Position numbers and translations under genes: made by a program. Shown here piece by piece: positions 53,821 to 63,265 of a DNA stretch of 64,000 nt (position 1 is the first letter of the stretch; each line of letters begins with the position of its first letter). Below the pieces are notes generated by a model that saw nothing but the letters and a program-made list of their open reading frames with translations, ran no database searches and was not told where the DNA came from. This DNA is from Tridacna crocea (taxonomy: Eukaryota > Mollusca > Bivalvia > Cardiida > Cardiidae). Where the stretch lies: NCBI GenBank assembly GCA_943736015.1, contig OX031068.1, positions 29,694,296-29,758,295 on the forward strand, in the 5' to 3' direction.

Positions 53821-54043
53821 AGAGCTCCGGATAGAGGGAGTTATTTTGATTTCAAATCGAAAATATCAATTATTCTCCACAAAACCCTACGCTATGGGTA
53901 CTCATTGGAATCGTCTCATCGAGCCGTTTCTAATGAATATCCACAACATAGGCTCAATGACTCGGAAAAGAAGTTTTGTCAGTATGGTGTGGAAGAGAAA
54001 TAATGCATTTAGAATACCATCACCCCCCTTATCTGGAGCTCTG
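53821..54043. mobile_element. Family F MITE with 7 bp target duplication
   Basis: AGAGCTCCGGATAGAGGGAG at the left and TTATCTGGAGCTCTG at the right. The centre GGGTACTCATTGGAATCG faces a diverged partner. ATAATTG immediately precedes and immediately follows the element. The middle carries extra sequence compared with the 22.4 and 24.2 kb copies. Confidence 0.8.
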
Positions 54044-54186
54044 ATAATTGTACTGTTTCATTCAGTTGAAATGAAAGCACAAGTCTAAAATGTGTATCTG
54101 ATGTTGACTTGGTGCTTCGAAGCAGACGTTGCTCAAATTTTCTGCTTCTTCGAGATCTGTAGCACTCGATGGTGAAACCTTAACAT

Positions 54187-54422
54187 GGCTTGCAATACGG
54201 ATATAGGAGCATTCGAATGTTTGCGTAAAGCGTCGTCTCGGATTAGCATGTGCAGTTCGCGCAGGTTAATCCGAGACGACACTTTACGGCTACATTAGAC
54301 TTTGTGCTACAGTAAACTTGCGCAAAACAAAAGAAAATACATAAAAAACGGAAAGTGTCGTTCTGTCCGAGACGACACTGTACGCAAATGGCCCCGAATG
54401 CCCCTTTTAGCGTGTCACAGGC
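54187..54422. mobile_element. Family C MITE, second hairpin reduced
   Basis: GGCTTGCAATACGGATATAG and GCGTGTCACAGGCC ends. The first hairpin is complete (CTCGGATTAGCATGTGCAG / GCGCAGGTTAATCCGAG). The second is cut to GTGTCGTTCTGTCCGAGACG. Confidence 0.8.
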
Positions 54423-54533
54423 CATATAGTCCAGAGAAAGTATACTTTATGGCGTAGTTGATTGCACTGTTCTTTGACCTACTTCTTGGTACTGATAAGG
54501 ACTGAAAAAATGGTAATTTGCGATTGGTCAAAA

Positions 54534-54905
54534 GTCTGAATATGTTTATTCGTTGTCTGCGCATGCCATACCCTTCGAAGATTCGACCTGTTTGCTATGA
54601 CGCATCACTCCCACTAATATTGGGGATTTGTAGAAATACGCGCTACAAAGTAGCAATAGAGAAAATTACTTTATCAATATGTTTGAGGAGAAATCAAGCC
54701 TGCTTTAGCTCCAGATTTCTCTAAACTGCTGATCATAGCTGAATGAATCGCACCAGGTAGCGTTTTATTGAATAAACGTTTAATCTAGTTTGAAATTCGA
54801 AGTAACCATTTTCGCATAGAAAAGTAGTCCGATTCTGTACCCGGAATGCCTAAATTAGATAGATGTGTATTTGTCGACTGCCATCTAGCGGGAGATATTA
54901 CATGT
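54534..54905 (+). repeat. Family I repeat
   Basis: Same order of blocks as 12690-13058 (GTCTGCGCATGCCATA, TACAAAGTAGCAATAGAG, CTGCCATCTAGCGGG), without the nested insertion seen at 34.9 kb. Confidence 0.75.
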
Positions 54906-56460
54906 TTATTAGGCGGGCACTACTTGCTTCTTTGTTCGCACATTTACGAAACCACTAAGTTCAAGCCTTGCTACCAGTAGTCGATGCCTTGATTTATGCC
55001 ATAGCAAGTTTATATAATAGAGAAAGTATTTTCTTTCCCCGATTTCAAAATTTGATTTTGCATAAGCGTTTCAAACAAACCCAATACTACACTTAACAAA
55101 AAAAAGAAAAAAAAAAACGATGAAAACGGGGAAGAAAAAGAAGCCATTTCTCGTCAGTTCAATTTTCATTATTTTACTTCAGACTGCGAAGAAAAATAAT
55201 ACCAATATTGATGCTCCAATTTCTCTTATGCTGTCCATCTTTTTTAATGATATTTCTTGTTTACGTATTTAGCAGTACTGTCCTACGGAGAATTAATCTA
55301 TTCATTTCCTTCCACGGGCTTATGTAAGAGATAGATATATATAGTATTCTTCAAAGTTCTTTTTTAACCAATTTCGTTTATTTCAACGAAACTATTTAGA
55401 GCCAGATACCATAGCATATAAAAGGACATGGTCCACATTAGAAAAGGTTTGTTTAACGATTGTGTTTTAGAAAAAATAACAAAAATCAGATAGCTCATGA
55501 TGCCGTTTTCTATATTATTTCTGGAGGCTATTAGTCATTCTAATAGTTAAAAATAATAGCAAAATACCCGTTTAAATAGCAAGGACCAACCAATGAGTGG
55601 AGGAAAGTGATTGTATCCGACTCCACAATAAATGTGCCAAAGTTCTGGTTTGAAACCTACTACGGCAGGTTTAGAGGAAACTTTTGAATACTTGCAACCG
55701 AAAATACTTTAATACTTTTGAATCCCTGTTATACGCGTAATAATAGGTTACAGTCTGTTCTAAAAGTAACAGTCGATTAACACTTTACTTTTGGTAAACA
55801 TCGTCCATTAGCAGACAAAAAGACAAATACTTTGATCCTTAAAATCAGCAATGAGAAAAATAAACAGTTTTATTAAATCAATATCTGTGTCACGTGATAA
55901 CCATCACATGGTCTCAGACAGACTGACAGACAGACAGGCAAGTAGGGTACTGGGGAAGGCGCGTTGTTAAAGACTCGAATGGTAGGGTGAGGGCCACGCC
56001 AGTACTGAGAAAACATGTCGGGTGGTATTGACCATTATCCAAACCATTCATGAATACCATTCCTCTTGAAGGACAGGACTGAGCAAGCAAAATTAATACT
56101 TAGAACATATATAGTGTGGATATGCGCTATACACATTAAAGTCTAAACAGTAATGGGGTAATTAAAAAAAAAGAATATTTTCGACCATTAGCAAAACGTA
56201 AATGAAAATGGCAGCCACAGGCAATACATGTCGGATATGCTGGCATTGACAAGCAAAAATATAGACTAACAATAGTTACTGCAAAATTTACTGTTAAAAA
56301 AGCATTAGAATGCATTGTCGGGTTACTTCGAAAACCTCGTAGCTACAGCTTGTTTCACGCCATGATGATGCTCACTCTTAACGCATGCATGTATGAGTTT
56401 TTTTTTTTCTCCCTTTTGGGATAAAGTTATACATCGTTTCAGTGGTCTTCGATGGTGTAA
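54906..56460. other. Unassigned intron DNA
   Basis: Mostly unique-looking AT-rich sequence. Only a half hairpin at 56317-56362 (relative of 43322-43406) and GACAGACTGACAGACAGACAG-like units near 55915 stand out. Confidence 0.45.
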
Positions 56461-56648
56461 TTCTAGGGACAATAACTTTCAAAACCTGGTAAAAGAATGC
56501 TAGCAGCAAGCATTTTTTGCCCTTTTTTACCAAAATGTTTTCTCATCTTTGGAAGAAAAATCACATTGTTTCAGCAGCATTTAATTTCTAATCAGCTAAG
56601 GCTTAGGACTTAGGCAAGTCTAACATTTTTGCTTCTGGTATAGTTAAA
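56461..56648 (+). mobile_element. Family A MITE, diverged
   Basis: AGGGACAATAACTTTCAAAA, core AGAATGCTAGCAGCAAGCAT, and a right part with TCTAACATTTTTGCTTCTGG ending in GTTAA. Confidence 0.55.
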
Positions 56649-56848
56649 GCTGTAGTTGTCATAACAACTGTTGCGTGAAGGCAAACACCATTAATTCGCT
56701 GATTTCATATCATTTGATGTTTCATACTATATCCTTTTCACCAGTCGACAGCTCAAAGGCAATTTTTTATTTTATGTTTCCTGCGATATACAACTTTTTC
56801 GAACACGAAAACTTTATTAATGTAAGTGCGAGGTTGGACTTGGGTGAT

Positions 56849-56878
56849 GAATATGATGATGATAATAATGATGATGAC

Positions 56879-56917
<39 letters not shown>

Positions 56918-56925
56918 CTCTGCCT
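56849..56925. repeat. (GAT)n microsatellite
   Basis: About 22 GAT/GAC units. They give a run of Asp in the plus frame that ends at 56929, an artefact of the repeat. Confidence 0.95.
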
Positions 56926-56971
56926 TTAAGCTATATATGTTAACCCTTTGTCAGTTTCATATTCACATTAT

Positions 56972-57195
56972 TTAACCCATTACCACACAATCTCTAGTTT
57001 TGACGATCCTGAGAAAGAAGCCTCTAGAAAACATTGTGAGAAAAGGAGAAAATGCTGGTAACCAGCATTTTCTCCTTTTCCACAATGTTTTCTACCTTTC
57101 ACACAATTTCTAATTTTCAGTCACTTTTATCTTGTCGTCTGCAAATGCTTTCGATTTGGACAAACCTAAAATTTTGTCGTTGGGTATTGAGTTAA
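56972..57195 (+). mobile_element. Family A MITE
   Basis: Complete copy with TTAA at both ends and a hairpin lacking one C in the right stem. Confidence 0.9.
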
Positions 57196-57640
57196 AGAAA
57201 TCCAGGAAAAGAGAAAGGGAACTGTTACACCTGGTTGATTCTGTAGCAAAAACGTCGGAGAGGAACGAGTATCATTCTCTTTTGAGCTGTTGCAGTTATA
57301 TTCGTCTTTATCTCCTATTGACAAGAATTTCGGTACGGTGGAATAAATATGCACTAATTTTAGCCTTGAAACGGTAAATAGAGTTGTAATCAACTTTATA
57401 AGGGTTTTAAGGTGTTTTTGATTTTTATATTTCTGGTGAAAGATAAATAGATGAACCAGGCAACGAAAATATCAATCAAATGATTTTTTTCATAATCCAT
57501 TTGTTTGTTTTTAATCAGAGCTTGGTCAATACGCATTAAAAATTCATCGCAGAATTAATTTTTCGTGATATGTTTTTGTCAAGCGTGAACAAGCGTGTTA
57601 ATCTTATCAGTGCAAATCACAATTTCGATTTTCATTTGTG
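57196..57640. other. Unassigned intron DNA
   Basis: Short frames overlap the MITE edge. Nothing was recognised. Confidence 0.4.
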
Positions 57641-57702
57641 GACACTGTAACTCAAGATTAGACCGCACAACACGTCCATTCTAATCTTGATTACACAGTC
57701 CG
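57641..57702. repeat. Family D hairpin, eroded
   Basis: GACACTGTAACTCAAGATTA then GACCGCAC faces CGTCCATTCTAATCTTGATT. Confidence 0.7.
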
Positions 57703-57973
57703 ATATTTTGTAGGTTTTAAACGACAAAATGAGTCTTGAAACTGCAATATTTGTGTTTTTCCCATTTTTACACGGATTCTAAATTAGCTTTTCGTCTATT
57801 TGTCACTGCCTGTAGGCTTAACAAATATTTATCCCATTCCAGTTCCGTGATTCATTCTAACCAATGCAGATGACGGATCTTCAGAGCGTATGCAAACGAA
57901 ATAGGAGAATGAATGAATAAATGAATGAATGAAAATGTAAACACAAAAGCCGACTCGACATGTTTGATTGTGT

Positions 57974-58198
57974 TCAATCCTTTACCAGACGACAAAGTTT
58001 CCGACTAATCCAATTTGAAAGCAGTTGCAGACGACAAAATGAATGTTACTGAAAGATTGAAAATTGTTTTGAAAAGGTTAGAAAACATTGTGGAAAAGGG
58101 AGAAAATGCTGTACCCCAGCATTTTCTCCTTTTCCCATAATGTTTTCAAAAGGCTTCTTTCTCAGGGTGATCAAAAGTCGGGATTGTGGTAAAGACTG
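57974..58198 (-). mobile_element. Family A MITE
   Basis: CAATCCTTTACCAGACGAC at the left, a hairpin with tip GCTGTACCCCAGC, and the right end mutated (TTGTGGTAAAGACTGC). Confidence 0.85.
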
Positions 58199-58451
58199 CA
58201 TGAGTTACGGTGAAAGCAGCTAGAACCCCGAGCCTATTTTCACGAACTCACTGATACGGATCCAAGTGCTTAAAGTTTATTTTCTATTCTTTTTAGAGTC
58301 CGTCAACAAAGCCGTCGGCAAAATTTATTAATTGTGAATAAAATCAGCATAATCAACGTGAGATTAAGTTTTATACAAGGCAAAAGGTTGAGCTCCGCAG
58401 AATTGCAGAATTAAACCTCTTTCCTACTGTTCCCCAGCTCTCGTCCCTAGC

Positions 58452-58453
<2 letters not shown>
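58199..58453. other. Unassigned intron DNA
   Basis: Nothing recognised. Confidence 0.35.
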
Positions 58454-58521
<68 letters not shown>

Positions 58522-58590
58522 GGGAGAGGGAGAGGGAGAGGAAGAGAGGAGTGATAGAGAGGAGTTGGGAGAGAGAGAGAGAGGGGAAAG
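58454..58590. repeat. (GA)n microsatellite
   Basis: About 28 GA units, then GGGAGA-type degenerate units. Confidence 0.95.
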
Positions 58591-58712
58591 AGACAGAAAA
58601 GAGATTATCCGAAATAATGATGTACTCGGCATTACGTTTCACTGTGTTTTCTCCTTGCATATTCGCTTTATATAAAAGATGACTGTGGGAGGGGAACGAG
58701 GGATTTAGGGAA

Positions 58713-58775
58713 CGAATCTATCTAAATCTATCTATCTATCTATCTACTATCTATCTATCTATCTATCTATCTATG
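58713..58775. repeat. (TATC)n microsatellite
   Basis: About 14 TATC units with one interruption. Confidence 0.95.
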
Positions 58776-58909
58776 AACGAACTACAAACTAACGACAGAA
58801 TGAAAGATCAATTTATGTCGTTTTTAATAAAAAAAAAAAGTTGTATTAATGTCGTTGTCCTATAAGGGGTTCTGACACTATGTACCGTATATGGTATACT
58901 CAGCGTCAA

Positions 58910-59138
58910 TTAACCCATTACCACACAATCCGTACTTTTGACGCCCCCTGAGAAAGAAGCCTTTTGAAAACACTGTAGGAAAAGGAGAAAATGCTGGTAA
59001 CCAGCATTTTCTCCTTTTCCTACAGTGTTTTCTACCCTTCTAGATCAAATTTCAATTTTTCAGTCACCTTTATTTTGTCGTCTGCAAATGCTTTCAATTT
59101 GAACTAGTCCAGCATTTTGTTGTGTGGTAAAGAGTTAA
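58910..59138 (+). mobile_element. Family A MITE
   Basis: Complete copy, perfect hairpin with the TAGGAAAAGG variant on both arms (AGGAAAAGG / CCTTTTCCTA), TTAA at both ends. The matched change in both arms suggests the hairpin is copied or corrected as a unit. Confidence 0.92.
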
Positions 59139-59222
59139 AAGTCATCAGATAAGAGACGAAAAGAAAGTGAACCTTGGATAGTTTGCCTTGCAGAAAACTG
59201 ATTAAATAGAGGATAATCAACT

Positions 59223-59354
59223 GGTTGTTTTTGATATGAAAAATATCTCACGAGGATGCGTTGTTAGGCGTTGAAAAAACGAGTGCGTAGCACGAGTTTT
59301 TTTAACGCCTTACGACGCGTCCGAGTGAGATAATTTTCATATCAAAAAATAACC
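59223..59354. repeat. Family H long hairpin
   Basis: GGTTGTTTTTGATATGAAAA with TATCTCACG, and GCGTTGAAAAAACGAGTGCG, face their complements (CGTAGCACGAGTTTTTTTAA ... GATAATTTTCATATCAAAAA). The apex is CGAGTGCGTAGCACGAG. The nearby 105-codon frame 59406-59723 has no recognisable domain. Confidence 0.8.
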
Positions 59355-59910
59355 AGTCGATTATTCTATTTATTATATACCATATTAACATCATTATTTG
59401 TAATTTTGCGTTTGAAAGTCGAAAAAAAATGTAGTCGAAAAAAAAAAGTAGTTCCCAAATTACGGCAGGAAGTGAAAGTGAAAGTTGATAACGTCACTAG
59501 TGATGATATCAAAATTTATTACATTGGGAAATTCCAGGATTTCACTGCTAGGTATATAATAAAATTTATATTTGCATTTGCAAATAAAGATGGACTACTC
59601 AGATGTGCAAGCAAGTCAAATTTGTTCGATACGGGACGGGAAATGGGTATAATAACGTTCAACATAATTGAGAATTTCTCTCTTGTAGTAAGATGGAAAT
59701 TATTCAACTGTAGTACCCGGTGACTTTTCATTGACTCTGGGTATATTTAAGTGCTCTGGCAATGTGTACGTGCACTTTGACTACCAAGGGCTTTACTACT
59801 TCGAAAATTAGATTTAATTAGAACCATTCCAATTTTGCAAGTAATCGTTTGATGGCTTCAAAAACTGAAATGGACAACTGCTCTTAATGCAACAACAAAA
59901 ATACTTCCAG
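59355..59910. other. Unassigned intron DNA
   Basis: Contains the 105-codon plus frame 59406-59723 and an overlapping minus frame. Neither shows motifs or splice context that I trust. Confidence 0.4.
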
Positions 59911-60127
59911 TGAACCCTTTACCACACAATGACGACATTTTACACCCCTGAAGGAGAAAGCTTTTGAAAACATTGTTGGTAACCATAACCAGCATTTTCT
60001 TCTTTTCCCACAATGTTTTCTACCCTGCCGGAAACAAATTTCAATTTTTTAGTTACGTTTATTTTGTAGTCTGCATGTGCTTTCAATTTGGACCAGTCTA
60101 AAATTTTGTCGTTTGGTAAATGATTAA
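59911..60127 (+). mobile_element. Family A MITE, left hairpin arm lost
   Basis: TGAACCCTTTACCACAC at the left; GAAAACATTGTTGG runs into TAACCATAACCAGCATTTTC, so only the right arm remains. Right end TTTGGTAAATGATTAA. Confidence 0.85.
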
Positions 60128-60185
60128 AAACTGTTTCTGACCAGAACACTTTATGACATAGCAGACCTTAAGGATCTAAGATTAG

Positions 60186-60378
60186 GGCCCGTATTCACCA
60201 AACATTCCTAAGAACATTCTTAGTCTTATTCTCCAGAATTTCTTCACTGTGAAAGTAACAGAACTTCTGATTGGCTAAACCAAATGGTTTTGCCAATCAG
60301 AAGTTCTATTACTTCCAGTTAGACAATCTTGATGAATAAGGCAAAGAATATTCTTGAGAATGGTTGGTGAACACGGAC
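60186..60378. mobile_element. Family E MITE, full copy
   Basis: Ends GGGCCCGTATTCACCAAACA and the inverse of TGGTTGGTGAACACGGAC. Centre TTCTGATTGGCTAAACCA / TGGTTTTGCCAATCAGAA. It is palindromic over nearly its whole length. Confidence 0.88.
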
Positions 60379-60770
60379 ACACATTTCATTTCTTGTGCTT
60401 GCCTGATCCTGCTCGAGATCTACCGCAAAAAATTATCTGCGGCACGTAAAAGGTTCCAATATTCCTTATTACTCACTTAAGGCATGAAAGAGATCACTTA
60501 AAAGCAATTGCTTTTAGCAACTCAGTTCTATTTTCAGGGAATCCAAAACCATTTAAATTTGTCATGCTGCGATTTCTCATTTGGGAAAACTTAACTTGTA
60601 CGCAGCCAATCGTGGTTTTGCTGACGAAACACTTATACTTTGAAGTGCTTTTATCAATGCAATTGTGGACAGTTTATGTCAAGACCAGGATGCACACAAC
60701 CTGCAGCGAGATTCTAGATCTACAAAGATTGATTTTTTATAAGATTTGAGTGCGGTTAAGAAAGATAGAT
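60379..60770. other. Unassigned intron DNA
   Basis: No gene or repeat was recognised. Confidence 0.35.
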
Positions 60771-61011
60771 TCAACCTTTAACCAAACAATCCCTAGTTTT
60801 TACGACCCTGAGATAGAAGCCTTTTGAAAACATTGTTGGAAAAGGAGAAAATGCTGGTAACCAGCATTTTCTCCTTTACCCAAAATATTTTCTATTCTGC
60901 TTGAGACATTTTTTTTTTTTTTTTTTCAATTTTTGAGTACATTAATTTTGTTGTCGGCAAGTGCTTTTAATTTAGATCAGTCTAAATTTTTGTTGTTTGG
61001 TAAAGAGTTAA
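60771..61011 (+). mobile_element. Family A MITE
   Basis: TCAACCTTTAACCAAACAAT at the left (one inserted A), perfect hairpin, a poly-T insertion at about 60910, and right end TTTGGTAAAGAGTTAA. Confidence 0.88.
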
Positions 61012-61047
61012 AGTCGAAATGTCTCAGATATTTTTACGCCTGTTACT

Positions 61048-61255
61048 TTAACTTTTTACCATACGACATCATTTAAGTCTTGTCCAAATTGGGTGCATTT
61101 GCAAACGACGAAATAGATATGACTGAAAAATTGAAAATTGTCTTAGGAAGGGAAGAAAACATTGTGGGAAAAGGAGAAAATGCTGGTTACCAGCATTTTC
61201 TCCTTTTCTCACAGTGTTTTCAAAAGGCTTCTTTCACAGGGTGAAAAAGGGTTAA
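61048..61255 (-). mobile_element. Family A MITE, distal deletion
   Basis: TTAACTTTTTACCATACGAC and a perfect hairpin are present. The far end is shortened (TTCACAGGGTGAAAAAGGGTTAA, quoted in part). Confidence 0.85.
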
Positions 61256-61433
61256 TAATTGAACATTGCTCTGTGACAAGATGGTCTCATGTTTCTGCAA
61301 AAAGTGAAGATGCTATTCAGGCGGCGTTGTTCACGCATGCTGACTTGGTTCAAAGTTTTGGCTACATATAAATCTCCTGCATGTAACAGGGTATTCTATC
61401 TCATGGTTCCGTCGGTTTTCAGACAAAATGAAT

Positions 61434-61634
61434 TTAACTCATTACCAAACGACAATATTTTAGGCTTGTCCAAATCGATTTAAGCATTTGCAGACGACAA
61501 AAAATGTGACTGAAAATTTGAAATTTGTTTTGTGAAGAATAGAATACATTGTGGAAAAATGAGAAAATTGTAGTATCCAGCATTTTCTCCTCTTCCCAGA
61601 TTGTTTTCTAAGGCTTCTTTCTCAGAGTAGTTAA
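61434..61634 (-). mobile_element. Family A MITE next to receptor exon 2
   Basis: TTAACTCATTACCAAACGAC, a diverged hairpin (AAAATTGTAGTATCCAGCAT), and an end at CAGAGTAGTTAA with about 30 distal bases missing. It ends about 100 bp before the exon 2 acceptor. Confidence 0.82.
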
Positions 61635-61735
61635 ATGGACACCAGTACATGCAATGTTATTCTTCCTTATTACGTGAGAAAACATTGCGGTAAAATCTAG
61701 ATCACTCGTTACTTGACTCTTTCCTTTACTTTCAG

Positions 61736-62358
61736 TCATAGTCCTGCTTGTGAACAAGAAGTTGCGATTGACGATTCTGAGGCAAGCGGCCCTTGAGAAA
61801 ATGCAGCTGCGACATGCTTTCTTTATCCTAGAAAACAACGCCTACACCATAACTGACAGCTATAACTTCGCAGATTTAGGCGACGAATTTACTGAAGTAC
61901 TAGAAAACCTATTTATAATATACCCAGTCTTTCAAACTTCGCATAAAATACAGAAACGTTCATCGGGTGATGTCCCTTCCCAAAACAAGGTCAAAGATGG
62001 CGGAACGATTGTAACTACAATGAGGGGACGCCGTATGGTATCTAAACGAAACAAGAGGGATTCTGGGACTGACCAAACCAGTGCGGAAGCATTTCTCGGT
62101 GATGCAATAAATGTGATAGAATATTTGTCGGAATTATCAAGCAATAGAGATCAAGATAGCAATACTTTACATCAGTTTACCGGTTTACAAAACGGGACGC
62201 TATCGATGTCGCATGGTGACGTCACAGTTGACGTCAACAATGAAATAGTGTTTGACTTTGTGCTTTATGATTTCGATAAGGATAAAATGGAAGTGGTGGT
62301 TGCCAAGGAGATAGTTCAACTTGGTGATGGAAATTGGGAACTACAGGATATAGCAAAT
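61736..62358 (+). CDS. ANF-receptor/natriuretic-receptor-like protein, exon 2
   Basis: Residues 200-407 if joined to exon 1. The acceptor follows the pyrimidine tract CTCTTTCCTTTACTTTCAG. The first two bases complete a Val codon with the last base of exon 1, and the text VIVLLVNKKLRLTILRQAAL continues the strand-helix order of the ligand domain, with NNAYTITDSYNF following. Two more sequons lie at N352 (NGT) and N407 (NVS, running into the next codons). SKRNKRD (302-308) holds an RXKR-type basic site in a loop before AEAFLGDAINVIEYLSEL, the helix that resembles the YDAV-type helix of the family. The exon ends GCAAAT|GTAAGT, phase 0. The remaining ectodomain, membrane span and intracellular domains are not visible to the right edge. 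Confidence 0.8.
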
Positions 62359-62437
62359 GTAAGTAGAGCTATATATGTGCGTGAACCATCACGCATTTTT
62401 AAAAGGACTTCTGGGAACTGCGTAAAGAGTAAACCCT

Positions 62438-62634
62438 GGGCTCGTATTAACCAAGCATTCTCTATAAAAAAAAAAGGTCTTTGTCGTATTCTTAAGAATC
62501 TTCTACATTTTTAAGTAACATAACTTCTGATTAGCTTAACCATTCGGTTTAGCCAATCAGAAGTTGTGTTACTTACAAATTTAGAAAGCCTTGGAGAATA
62601 AGACTAAGATATTCTCAAGAATGTTGGTTAATTA
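62438..62634. mobile_element. Family E MITE
   Basis: GGGCTCGTATTAACCAAGC at the left and TTCTCAAGAATGTTGGTTAA at the right. Centre TTCTGATTAGCTTAACCA / CGGTTTAGCCAATCAGAAG. It begins 79 bp after the exon 2 donor and abuts a family A copy. Confidence 0.85.
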
Positions 62635-62860
62635 ACCCTTTACCAAACAATCCCTGGTTTTTTAGGACCCCTGCAAAGAATCATTTTGAAAACCTTGTGG
62701 GAAAAGGAGAAAATGCTGGTAACCAGCATTTTCTCATTTTCCCACAATGTTTTCAGCCCTGCTGGAAACAAATTTCGATTTTTGAGTTACGTTTATTTTG
62801 TCGTTGCAAATGCTTTCAATTTGGACCAGTCTAGAATTTTGTCGTTTGGTAAAGAGTTAA
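62632..62860 (+). mobile_element. Family A MITE
   Basis: Complete copy with TTAA at both ends and one mismatch in the hairpin (TTTTCTCATTTTCCC). Its left TTAA lies in the terminal GTTAATTAA of the family E element. Confidence 0.9.
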
Positions 62861-62866
62861 GTTCCT

Positions 62867-63036
62867 GGTCAGACTGCGCGAAGTGCAGTATGTATGAAAA
62901 GGGGTCATTCTATCTTGTTATACAATCAATTTTGAAGTATTAACTTAGATTAACGTGCACTATCTTTGGTCTGTCTTCATGTATTTTATGAACGGAATTC
63001 CAAGATGATCCCTTTTCGCGTGACAGGTCACATATA
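62867..63036 (-). repeat. Family G element, partial, reversed
   Basis: CTGGTCAGACTGCGCGAAGTG (half hairpin, quoted in part), AAGGGGTCATTCTATCTTG, TACAATCAATTTTGAAG, GGAATTCCAAGATGATCCC and TTTTCGCGTGACAGGTCAC. This is the reverse of the 50532 order. Confidence 0.7.
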
Positions 63037-63053
63037 TGTTAGTCTTTCAAGTC

Positions 63054-63265
63054 TTTAGCCCACGACAAAATTTCAGACTGGTCAAAATTGATAGTATTTG
63101 CCGTCGACAAATTCGTAACTCTGCAAATTTTATGAAGATCTGTTTTATAAGATAGAAACCATTGTGTTAAAAGGAGAAAATACTGGCTTACACTATTCCC
63201 ACAATTTTAATCAGGTCCTCTTCTTCAGAATCGTTAAAACTTGGGATTGCAAGGTAAAAGGTTTA
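63054..63265 (-). mobile_element. Family A MITE, diverged
   Basis: TTAGCCCACGACAAAATTTC (ACC..AACG lost), core AAGGAGAAAATACTGGC with the partner arm deleted, and right end GCAAGGTAAAAGGTTTA. Confidence 0.72.

Larger units (their letters stand above)
37994..61735 (+). other. Receptor gene intron 1, 23.7 kb
   Basis: Begins GTAGGT and ends with TTTCCTTTACTTTCAG. Both flanking exons use phase 1 and read as one domain. The intron contains some 25 family A MITEs, copies of families B-J, the 27 bp minisatellite and several microsatellites. I found no further receptor coding sequence inside it. Confidence 0.75.

Noticed and set aside
56675-56929. 84-codon frame ending in poly-Asp
   Set aside because: The Asp run is the (GAT)n microsatellite. 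The upstream part has no recognisable domain.
58424-58660. Ser/Leu-rich minus frames
   Set aside because: They are translations of the (GA)n microsatellite.
59406-59723. 105-codon plus-strand frame in intron 1
   Set aside because: No motif, no sign of splice sites, and it begins in a poly-A-rich stretch beside a hairpin element. I cannot support it as an exon.
62359-62514. Continuation of the exon 2 frame to 62514
   Set aside because: A strong GTAAGT donor lies at 62359, and the downstream codons run into a family E MITE, so this is read-through into an intron.
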